Source: Polyangiaceae bacterium (lineage in GTDB: Bacteria > Myxococcota > Polyangia > Polyangiales > Polyangiaceae). Taken from it: a stretch of DNA of 22,442 nucleotides. Shown piece after piece: positions 1 to 6,533 of this stretch (position 1 is its first letter; the number at the start of each line of letters is the position of its first letter). The DNA lies in assembly GCA_025936205.1 (NCBI GenBank), contig JAICTU010000092.1:1-22442 (forward strand). Reading direction: 5' to 3'. The translations under genes and the position numbers were made by a program. Under the pieces are notes generated by a model. The model ran no database searches, was not told the origin of the DNA, and was given only the letters and a program-made list of their open reading frames with translations.

Positions 1-597
1 CACGTCGACCCGCTCGCGCAGGTTGGCCATCTCCTGCGCCTCCAGCTCGCGGCGGGCCCGGGCAGCGTCGTTCCTGGAGCCGTTGTTTCTCGATGCAGCG
101 GGCTGCGTGGCGTCGTCGCGAACGGGCCGTGTCACGGGCGCCGGCGCGTCCGGAGCGCGCCCGTTCATGGCGCGCCGCTCCGGCTGCGGCGGTTCCTCGA
201 TCACGAGCCGTGGAATCCGCGGGAGGGGACGCGCGGCAGGTTCCGCGGCTGGCACGGGCACGGCGACTGCGGTCGTGGCACTGAGCGGCGCCGGTGCTGC
301 GGGCGAGGCCGACTCCGTGGTCGCCAGATAGTAGAAGCCCGCGCCCACGAAGGGGAGCAGCAACACGGACGTCGGTACGCGAATGCTGAGCTGCCGCGCC
401 GCGAGTGACGGAGCGGCGATGGCCGGCGCATCCTGGCCGTCGCTCGGCGGGCTCGCGGCTGGCTTCGGCTTCGCGGCGGCAGTCACCGGTGGCGCTGGTG
501 GCGCTGCCTCCGGCGCTGGAGCGGCGAGCTCGCGCCGGCAGAGCAAGCACCCCGCCGGGCCCAGCGCGAGCTGGTGTCGTTCACAGCGGCCCCGCAT
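1..597 (-). CDS. Partial membrane protein with N-terminal zinc-ribbon (C-terminal part outside window)
   Basis: An open frame of 199 codons starts at ATG 597 and runs without a stop to base 1, so the C-terminus is missing. The N-terminus has the spacing C5-x2-H8-x8-C17-x2-C20, which looks like a small zinc-binding finger. A hydrophobic segment at about residues 74-93 (SVLLLPFVGAGFYYLATT) is a likely single transmembrane helix, and it is preceded and followed by Pro/Ala-rich linkers. The last visible residues (about 179-199) form a charged helix (ARRELEAQEMANLRERVDV). Myxobacterial proteins of this layout often carry a glutaredoxin/thioredoxin-like domain after such a helix, but that domain would lie outside the window and is inference only. 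No clear ribosome-binding site precedes the ATG. The gene is divergent from the serine hydrolase at 747, with 149 bp between the starts. Confidence 0.6.
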   Translation of the reverse strand, partial: MRGRCERHQLALGPAGCLLCRRELAAPAPEAAPPAPPVTAAAKPKPAASPPSDGQDAPAIAAPSLAARQLSIRVPTSVLLLPFVGAGFYYLATTESASPAAPAPLSATTAVAVPVPAAEPAARPLPRIPRLVIEEPPQPERRAMNGRAPDAPAPVTRPVRDDATQPAASRNNGSRNDAARARRELEAQEMANLRERVDV

Positions 598-746
598 CTG
601 AAAGCTTACCCCGGCCAGAGCCGGCGATCCGCCGCTTTCCGCAGGTGGGACAGTATCGCAGGAAGCGCCACCAGTGACGCCGCGCCCTTTTCGCAACGCC
701 GTCCGTTCGGCGAGAACGCTTCGGAGGGTTCCGGGCACGCCAGGCC

Positions 747-2306
747 ATGAACTTCTCCCGATCGCGTTTCGTGCCGCACCCCCGCTGCTCTCTCCGCCTG
801 GCCGCGCTCGTGCTCGGCATCGCCTGCAGCGACGGCGCGGCGCAGGATTCCTCCGACCCAGTGCCGGCTCGATTTCGAGCCTTCGCCGCAGCCTTCGAGA
901 GTGAGCGCGAGAGCCTCGGCATTCCAGGAGCCGCGGTCGCCATCCTGGAGGATGGCGAGGTCGCGTTCGCGCACGGTTTCGGCACCAAGGGGATCGCGAG
1001 CGAAAGCCCGGTCGATGCTCGCACACTGTTTCGGGTGGGGTCGATGACCAAGGTCCTCACCGCGATCGGGGTGATGTCGGCAGTCGAGGAAGGCGCGCTG
1101 GCGCTCGACGCGCCGGTGCGCGACTCGATCCCCGACCTGTCACTGACGGGCAGCGAGAGCGATGCGCTCACACTGCGCCAGTTGCTGTCCCATCAGAGCG
1201 GGCTGCGCGACTACCTCACCCTCGACGGCCCCACCGACGACGCCGGGCTCGCCGCGTTCACGAGCGGGCGCGAGCTGGCGGAGCAAGTCGACTTCATGAA
1301 TCCGCCTGGCTCATTCTGGAACTACTCGAACCCAAACTTTACGCTCGCCGGGCGCGCGCTCGAGGCACAGACCGGCCAGAGCTATCGGGACGCGATCCAG
1401 GACCGGGTGCTTGCTCCGCTGCGCATGGAGCGCTCGTATTTTCTCGCCAGCGAGGTGCTGGCGGACGGCGACTACAGCCACGGCTACGGCGTGAACGACG
1501 TCGAGGGGCAAGGCCCGATGGCAGACCTGGGCCCCGACGCTGACGAAAACAGCTGGGCACGCCCGGCAGGCTTCGCGTTTTCGAGCGTGCTCGACTGGGC
1601 GCGGCTGATGCAGTTCTTGCTGCGCGGCGATGAGCACGTACTCAGCGCCGGCGCGCGAGCAGAGGTCGTGTCTCCACAGATCTCGACCCGGACCATCTAC
1701 GCCGATGTGAAGGCCACGGCGCTCGGCCTCGGCGACGACTATGGCTTCGGCCTCGGCATGGCCGACGGTTTCTTCATGGATCGCAGTGCCGAGCCTGACA
1801 CCTACTATCCGGTGCCGTTCCTGGGCCACGGCGGCGACATCCCCGGCTTCGCCAGCACCTTCGCCGTCTTCCCGAGCACCGGCTTCGGCATCGTCGTGCT
1901 CTCCAACCGCGACGCTCTACGCCCCGTCGGATCCACCCGGCTCGCGCTGGAGAGCTTCGGCGGCTTGCCCGCACCGAGCGCCCCACCGCCGGGGCGCGAG
2001 GTCGATCCTGCGCGCTTCGCGAGCTACGCGGGCACCTTCCTCTCGCGCGACGGCGTTCGGGTCGACATCCTGCCCGAGGGCACGAGCCTGCGCATCGAGA
2101 GTGATTTACTCGCCTCACTGGGCTTGCCGTACGAGCCCGTGCTCGAGGCGACGAGCCTCGACAACTTCGCGCTCTGGGTCGAGGTCGGCGGAACCCGCGT
2201 TCCGCTCGAGGTGACCTTCCTGCCAGGGGAACACGGGCAGTACGAATGGTTTCGGTCCCGCGTCGCCGTCGCCCAGCGCAGCGCGCCGACCAGCACGGGG
2301 CAGTGA
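747..2306 (+). CDS. Beta-lactamase/esterase-family serine hydrolase, probable lipoprotein
   Basis: This 519-residue protein is a serine hydrolase of the class C beta-lactamase / D-alanyl-D-alanine carboxypeptidase / EstB superfamily. The nucleophile motif S99-M-T-K102 (SxxK), the Y193-S-N195 motif (YxN) and an H361-G-G363 motif are all present in the usual order and spacing. The N-terminus has Arg residues, a hydrophobic stretch and Cys27 (LVLGIAC), which fits a lipoprotein signal; Ser at +2 would favour the outer membrane. After the catalytic domain (about residues 45-395) there is a C-terminal beta-rich extension of about 120 residues, common in the non-lactamase members. The true substrate (peptidoglycan peptide, ester or beta-lactam) cannot be read from the motifs. 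The ATG at 747 is preceded by GGAGG at 723-727, rather far away (19 nt). The gene ends 10 bp from the convergent dehydrogenase. Confidence 0.9.
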   Translation: MNFSRSRFVPHPRCSLRLAALVLGIACSDGAAQDSSDPVPARFRAFAAAFESERESLGIPGAAVAILEDGEVAFAHGFGTKGIASESPVDARTLFRVGSMTKVLTAIGVMSAVEEGALALDAPVRDSIPDLSLTGSESDALTLRQLLSHQSGLRDYLTLDGPTDDAGLAAFTSGRELAEQVDFMNPPGSFWNYSNPNFTLAGRALEAQTGQSYRDAIQDRVLAPLRMERSYFLASEVLADGDYSHGYGVNDVEGQGPMADLGPDADENSWARPAGFAFSSVLDWARLMQFLLRGDEHVLSAGARAEVVSPQISTRTIYADVKATALGLGDDYGFGLGMADGFFMDRSAEPDTYYPVPFLGHGGDIPGFASTFAVFPSTGFGIVVLSNRDALRPVGSTRLALESFGGLPAPSAPPPGREVDPARFASYAGTFLSRDGVRVDILPEGTSLRIESDLLASLGLPYEPVLEATSLDNFALWVEVGGTRVPLEVTFLPGEHGQYEWFRSRVAVAQRSAPTSTGQ

Positions 2307-2316
2307 GGCCGCCGCA

Positions 2317-3357
2317 TCAAAAGGTGAGAATGGTCTTCACATCGCCTGGCTGCCGCTCGAAGGCGTCGGCGAATTGCGCGAGGGGCACCCGTCGCGTGAT
2401 GAGCCTCTCGAGCCAGTCGCGGTTCGCTGCGGCGAGGCTCGCCGCTGCCTGCTCGTAATGCCTGCGGTTCGCATTGACCGTGCCGAAGATGACGTTGTTC
2501 TGCAGCACCAGCTCGCGATTGAGGGCGGCCGCGTTGACCCTCAGCAGGTGGCTGCCGCTGGAGACGCCGGTCAGGCAAACGATGCCGTCAGGGGCCGCGG
2601 CCCGGATCGCGGCAAAGAACACGGAGGCGGCCCCCGTGCACTCGACGACGATGTCCCAGTTTTCGCCGCAGGCAGCGAGGTCGCCGGAGTGATACGTGGC
2701 GCCGAGCTGGCGAACCAGGTCCGGCTTGGGCCCGTCTGTCACACGGTCCAACACGTGTACCTCCAGCTGGCGCTGCTTTCCCAACAACGCAGCCAACAAG
2801 CCAATCGGACCGGCGCCCGTGACCAGAACCTTTCTGGGCTGCCAGTGGGCGCGGGCACCGATCCGGCTGATCTGTTCCCAGGCCTTGGCCACGACACTCG
2901 TGGGCTCCAGCAGCACGCCGAGCTCGCCCAGCTCGGGCGCGACGGGGACCAGATATTGCGATTCGATTCGATACTGCTCTGACCCGAAGCCATGCCGCGC
3001 GCGGATCCCATGTTCCGTGTACAGGCCGTTGCGGCACATATCCCATTCGCCCGCGGCGCAGTTCGGGCACGGCACAGGATCCGGTCTGCGCACGATGCCG
3101 ACGACCCAGTCGCCCTGCGCGAAGCCGCTGCCTGTAGGCGCAGTGAGGACTCGACCGATCGACTCGTGCCCGAGGATCAAGCGCTCCGCGCCAGCTGGAG
3201 CGGAGCCATACGCGCCATTCGAAATCTCGATGTCCGTGCCGCACAAGCCGATGGCTCTCGTCGCCACCAGGACCTCACCGTCCTGCGATGGCGGATCCGG
3301 GAATTGTTCGAGGCGCAGCGAGTGAGGGGAGCCGGGCAGGGTCGTGAGAGCTCGCAT
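2317..3357 (-). CDS. Zinc-dependent glucose 1-dehydrogenase family (MDR superfamily)
   Basis: This 346-residue medium-chain dehydrogenase most resembles glucose 1-dehydrogenases of the archaeal/halophilic type, which oxidise D-glucose to gluconolactone with NAD(P)+. Catalytic-zinc residues can be read as C39 (CGTD), H64-E65 (GHES) and E151 (LLEPTSV). The structural-zinc lobe has C97, C100 and C108, but Gly stands at the usual third Cys position (103). The nucleotide-binding loop is G181-A-G-P-I-G186. The C-terminal region contains a NNVIFGTVNANRRHY stretch typical of the Glu_dehyd_C domain rather than plain alcohol dehydrogenases. The start has GAGGA about 8 nt upstream, and this site overlaps the TGA stop of the GH15 gene, so the two are almost certainly co-transcribed and perhaps translationally coupled. 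Another sugar or polyol substrate remains possible. Confidence 0.88.
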   Translation of the reverse strand: MRALTTLPGSPHSLRLEQFPDPPSQDGEVLVATRAIGLCGTDIEISNGAYGSAPAGAERLILGHESIGRVLTAPTGSGFAQGDWVVGIVRRPDPVPCPNCAAGEWDMCRNGLYTEHGIRARHGFGSEQYRIESQYLVPVAPELGELGVLLEPTSVVAKAWEQISRIGARAHWQPRKVLVTGAGPIGLLAALLGKQRQLEVHVLDRVTDGPKPDLVRQLGATYHSGDLAACGENWDIVVECTGAASVFFAAIRAAAPDGIVCLTGVSSGSHLLRVNAAALNRELVLQNNVIFGTVNANRRHYEQAAASLAAANRDWLERLITRRVPLAQFADAFERQPGDVKTILTF

Positions 3358-3367
3358 GTGTGCTTCC

Positions 3368-5164
3368 TCAATCTTTTTGCCGCTCGCTGGCGGGCTGCGG
3401 ATGGCTGGGCGTCAGGTTGAAGGCCGTGTTGATCAAACCCACGTGGGAAAATGCCTGGGGAAAATTTCCGAGCTGGCGGCGCTGAGCGGGGTCGTATTCT
3501 TCCGAGAGCAGCCCCACGTCGTTGCGCAGCGCGAGCAACTTTTCGAAGAGGGTGCGCGCTTCTGTTGTGCGCCCGGCGAGCGCGTAGCAGTCCGCCAACC
3601 AGAAGCTACAAGCCAGGAATGCGCCCTCGCCCGGCGGTAGGCCATCCTGTCCTTCCATCGGGTAGCGGCGCACGAAGCCGTCCTGCAGCAACTCCCGCTC
3701 GATGGCGGCGATCGTGCCCGCCATGCGCTGGTCCGTGGCCGGTAGAAAACCGACCTCCGGCATCAACAGCAGGCTCGCATCGAGATGAGGTGAGCCGTAG
3801 GACTGAGTGAAGGCCTGCTTCTCGCCGTTCCAGGCTCGAGCACACACGTCCGCATGGATGCGATCGCGTAGCTTCTCCCAGCGTTCCACTGGCCCCGCCG
3901 CGCCGAGATGACGCACAGCCTTGACGGCCCGATCGAACGCCACCCAGGCCATGACCTTCGAGTGCGTGAACATCCGGCGCGGTCCGCGCACCTCCCAGAG
4001 GCCTTCATCGGGCTGCTCCCAGGCCCCCTCCAGGTAGTCGAGCAAGGCTTTCTGCAGATCCCACGCGGGCGTTGTGATGGCGTGCTGCGCTCGCTGCGTC
4101 TGGTACAGGGCGTCCAGCACCTCGCCATACACGTCGAGCTGCAGCTGTCCCACCGCCGCATTGCCCGTGCGCACCGGCTTCGAGCCCTCGTAGCCCGGCA
4201 GCCACGGCAGCTCTTGCTCCACAAACCTGCGCTCGCCCGAGATACCGTACAGGATCTGCAGCTTGGCAGGGTCTCCCTCGACGGCGCGGAGCAGCCAGTC
4301 GCGCCATGCGGCCGCCTCCTGCCGATAACCGGCCAGGCTCAGCGCGTACAGCGTGAAGGTGGCGTCGCGCAGCCAGCAGTAACGATAATCCCAGTTGCGT
4401 ACGCCTCCGGGCCACTCGGGCAGGGAAGTCGTGGCCGCCGCCACGATGCCGCCCGTGGGCGCGAACGTGAGCGCCTTCAGAACCAGGAGCGACGACAGCA
4501 CCGCCTCCCGCCAGGGTCCGCGGTACCGACAGCGCTGCGACCACTCGAGCCACCAGGCCTCGCTGTCCTGGAGCGACTGCAGCGGATCGCAGGGTGGGCC
4601 TGGCGGCTCATGAGACGGATGCCAGGAGAGCATGAAGGGGATGCGCTGCCCCGCCTGAACCGAAAACTGGGCGACGGTGGTCAGATCTTTCCCGTGCGTC
4701 GGAACGGGCGTTTGCAACACCAGCTCGTCCGCTCCGGCGATCGCGCGGATGCGCCCGTCCTCGAGCCGGGTGACCCAGGGCACCACCGAGCCATAATCAA
4801 AACGGATCACCAGCTCGCACTGCATCGGCACTTCGCCCTCGAGGCCCTCCACGATACGCACGACGTCCGGCTGTCGAGTGCGCGGGGGCATGCCATCGAT
4901 CACCCGGACCTTGCCGTGGGCCGTCTGGAAGGTGGTCTCCAGGATCAGCGTGCCGTCGCGGTACCTGCGCTCCGGTGGCGCGACGAGCTCCGTGCTCGGC
5001 GCGAGCAGCCAGCGGCCGTTGCGCGAGTCGCCCAGGAGCGCTGCGAAGCAGGCAGGTGAGTCGAACCGCGGCAGGCACATCCAATCGATCGAGCCATTGC
5101 GGCCCACCAGCGCGACCGACTGTGTGTCGCCGATGATCGCATAGTCCTCGATTCGAAGCGGCAT
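3368..5164 (-). CDS. Glycoside hydrolase family 15 (glucoamylase/trehalase-like)
   Basis: This 598-residue protein belongs to GH15, the inverting (alpha/alpha)6-barrel family that releases beta-D-glucose from alpha-glucans, isomalto-oligosaccharides or trehalose. The N-terminus (MPLRIEDYAIIGDTQSVALV) and the block YEGSKPVRTGNAAVGQ (about residues 325-340) are hallmarks of the bacterial cytosolic branch that includes mycobacterial trehalases. The likely general acid is E391 (GLWE) and the general base E555 or E556 (LLSEEYDP). There is no signal peptide. I chose the ATG at 5164 because AGGGA lies 6 nt upstream and homologues begin at this residue; a TTG seven codons earlier (5185) lacks a better site. 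It lies 78 bp after the ZIP gene and 10 bp before the dehydrogenase. Which alpha-glucoside is the substrate cannot be decided here. Confidence 0.93.
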   Translation of the reverse strand: MPLRIEDYAIIGDTQSVALVGRNGSIDWMCLPRFDSPACFAALLGDSRNGRWLLAPSTELVAPPERRYRDGTLILETTFQTAHGKVRVIDGMPPRTRQPDVVRIVEGLEGEVPMQCELVIRFDYGSVVPWVTRLEDGRIRAIAGADELVLQTPVPTHGKDLTTVAQFSVQAGQRIPFMLSWHPSHEPPGPPCDPLQSLQDSEAWWLEWSQRCRYRGPWREAVLSSLLVLKALTFAPTGGIVAAATTSLPEWPGGVRNWDYRYCWLRDATFTLYALSLAGYRQEAAAWRDWLLRAVEGDPAKLQILYGISGERRFVEQELPWLPGYEGSKPVRTGNAAVGQLQLDVYGEVLDALYQTQRAQHAITTPAWDLQKALLDYLEGAWEQPDEGLWEVRGPRRMFTHSKVMAWVAFDRAVKAVRHLGAAGPVERWEKLRDRIHADVCARAWNGEKQAFTQSYGSPHLDASLLLMPEVGFLPATDQRMAGTIAAIERELLQDGFVRRYPMEGQDGLPPGEGAFLACSFWLADCYALAGRTTEARTLFEKLLALRNDVGLLSEEYDPAQRRQLGNFPQAFSHVGLINTAFNLTPSHPQPASERQKD

Positions 5165-5242
5165 CGGTGTTCCCTGGATGTGCAACTCATGTGCCGGCGA
5201 AGAGCAGCGGCCATCCTTCCGTCTGCAACGGATCGGAACCGC

Positions 5243-5998
5243 TCACTCGGCCCAGCGCGACAGCGCAAAGGCCGCCACGAACCCCGCCACCGTGACGAGC
5301 CCCGCCATGTCGTGGGTTCCTTCGAACGACTCAGGGACCATCGTGTCGATGATCATGGCGAGAATGGCCCCCGCGGCGACGCCCATGGTCGCCGAAATGG
5401 GACCCGCGCCGACCCCGCGAAACACGAGGAAGCCGGCCAGCGCCGCCGCTCCGGACAGCACGGCGATCGTGCCCCAGACGCCAAATACGTACCCCGGCGA
5501 GCGCCGGGCGCGCCTCATCCCGGCAGAGCTCGAGAGCCCCTCCGGAACATTGGAGAGAAACACCGCGGCGACCGTGACCAGGCTGACCCGCCCACCCTCG
5601 AGCAAGCTCACCCCGATCACCATGGACTCGGGAATTCCATCGAGCAACGCTCCGAGGGCGATGGCCAGGCCGCTGCCGGCTGCGTCTGCTTCCGACGGCT
5701 GCTGGCGCCCGGAGCGCTTGCGGTGCTTGGCGCCGTAGCGGGAAAGCGCCACATTGCCCAGCGTGTAGACCAGCGCGCCCGCGACGAATCCAACCAAGGT
5801 AGCGCCGAGCCCGCCGCGATCTGCCGCCTCATCCATCAAGTCGAAGGCGAGCGCCGAGATCAGCACGCCGCTGCCGAAGGCCATCACGCCGGACACCCAG
5901 CGTGGAGAGACACGAACAAACCAGCCAACGCCGGCACCCACCAGCAATGCGGCGCCGGCCAAAAGACCCCAGCAGCCAGCCTGCAGCCATTCGGGCAT
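5243..5998 (-). CDS. ZIP-family metal transporter
   Basis: This 251-residue polytopic membrane protein has about eight hydrophobic segments and a charged cytoplasmic loop at about residues 86-107 (KHRKRSGRQQ). It matches ZIP-family divalent-metal transporters by the paired intramembrane motifs DGIPES (120-125) and SNVPEG (149-154), plus DTMVPES near 218-224. The usual TM4 and TM5 histidines are replaced by Asp120 and Ser149, as in a widespread bacterial subgroup whose metal specificity is poorly defined. The start is secure: GGAGGT (bases 6007-6012 on the complement) sits 8 nt before the ATG. It heads a same-strand run with the GH15 and glucose dehydrogenase genes (78-bp gap). The dehydrogenase needs zinc, but a functional link is only a guess. 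Confidence 0.88.
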   Translation of the reverse strand: MPEWLQAGCWGLLAGAALLVGAGVGWFVRVSPRWVSGVMAFGSGVLISALAFDLMDEAADRGGLGATLVGFVAGALVYTLGNVALSRYGAKHRKRSGRQQPSEADAAGSGLAIALGALLDGIPESMVIGVSLLEGGRVSLVTVAAVFLSNVPEGLSSSAGMRRARRSPGYVFGVWGTIAVLSGAAALAGFLVFRGVGAGPISATMGVAAGAILAMIIDTMVPESFEGTHDMAGLVTVAGFVAAFALSRWAE

Positions 5999-6434
5999 GC
6001 GCTTTCACCTCCGATCGCGCGATGTTGGGCGCGCAACGAGCAGGCCCCGCTGCAAGGCGCGTTCCTCACCCAACAGGCTGAGACACGCGCGCTATCCCGT
6101 CGGCGTGCGCATCGCTTTGCCTCGGCGTGGCGAAACGGTCAAACGCCGGCTGTGTCGATGCAGTCGGTTACCTGCTGCTCGGTGGCGTGCTGGTGGCCCA
6201 CATGAGCGGCAACACCGCCGAGGGAGCGCTGCGCTTCGAGCACGGGAACTGGGCTGGGGGGCTGGCGCGGTTGAGCCCGTTGCCGGGCTTCTTGCTGGGC
6301 GCTGGCCTCGGGAACCTGGCTGCTCGCGCTCTCGCGCGAAACGGGCGCTGGGCACTGTGCGTCGCCTTGTTGGCCGAGCTCGCCGTGCTGGGCGTCGTCT
6401 CGGCGCTCGGCTGGCAAGGGCTGCGGTCAACCGG

Positions 6435-6454
6435 TGGCACAGCAAGCTGTGCCA
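6435..6454. repeat. Perfect 9-bp inverted repeat with 2-nt centre
   Basis: The stretch TGGCACAGCAAGCTGTGCCA has perfect 9-bp arms around a central AA. It lies inside the decayed DUF1275 gene, about 50 bp upstream of a sigma-54-like promoter match and about 80 bp upstream of the ferritin-like gene. Its size and position suit a dimeric regulator or enhancer-binding-protein site, but it could also be chance or a scar at the point where the old gene was broken. Confidence 0.4.
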
Positions 6455-6504
6455 CGCTCTCCCGCGCCCCGCGAAGTGCTCGAAAAGCAGCGGGATTTTA
6501 TCCC

Positions 6505-6520
6505 TGGCACGGGGACTGCA
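6505..6520 (+). promoter_or_regulatory. Candidate sigma-54 promoter (-24/-12)
   Basis: TGGCACggggaCTGCA matches the sigma-54 consensus TGGCAC-N5-TTGCA with one mismatch (C for the first T of the -12 element), and the GG and GC pairs are correctly spaced. Transcription would start near 6530-6531, only a few bases before the ATG at 6534, which would make an almost leaderless message. Because the motif sits in what was once coding sequence (GLQ codons of the DUF1275 remnant), coincidence is a real possibility. Confidence 0.35.
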
Positions 6521-6533
6521 GACGTGTGCGCTC

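Larger units (their letters stand above)
6127..6533 (+). pseudogene. Decayed DUF1275 (YoaK-type) membrane protein gene
   Basis: From about 6145 one frame reads AGCVDAVGYLLLGG, then VAHMSGNTAEGAL and LPGFLLGAGLGN. This is the conserved N-terminal half of DUF1275 membrane proteins, and it continues with a further hydrophobic stretch up to about 6415. Homology then fades in that frame, while at about 6491-6530 another frame reads ILSLARGLQTCAL, which resembles the family's next conserved segment (A-x-G-L-Q). The gene therefore seems frameshifted around 6420-6490. It is also cut off at the start of the ferritin-like gene, where roughly the last 80-100 residues of a normal protein of about 220 are missing. 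The N-terminus is odd too: only a GTG at 6127 with KRSN before the first motif, and no clear ribosome-binding site. A sequencing error could explain the frameshift but not the missing 3' part. Confidence 0.6.

Noticed and set aside
3908..5059. A 383-codon plus-strand frame opposite the GH15 gene
   Set aside because: Antisense to a complete GH15 protein with its signature blocks; no start signal.
5165..5185. A TTG start seven codons upstream for the GH15 gene
   Set aside because: The ATG at 5164 has a good AGGGA site 6 nt upstream and matches where family members begin.
5997..6533. A long in-frame N-terminal extension of the ferritin-like protein
   Set aside because: The extension is Arg/Ala-rich without conserved features, overlaps the ZIP start region and the DUF1275 remnant, and would bury the signal peptide in the middle of the protein.
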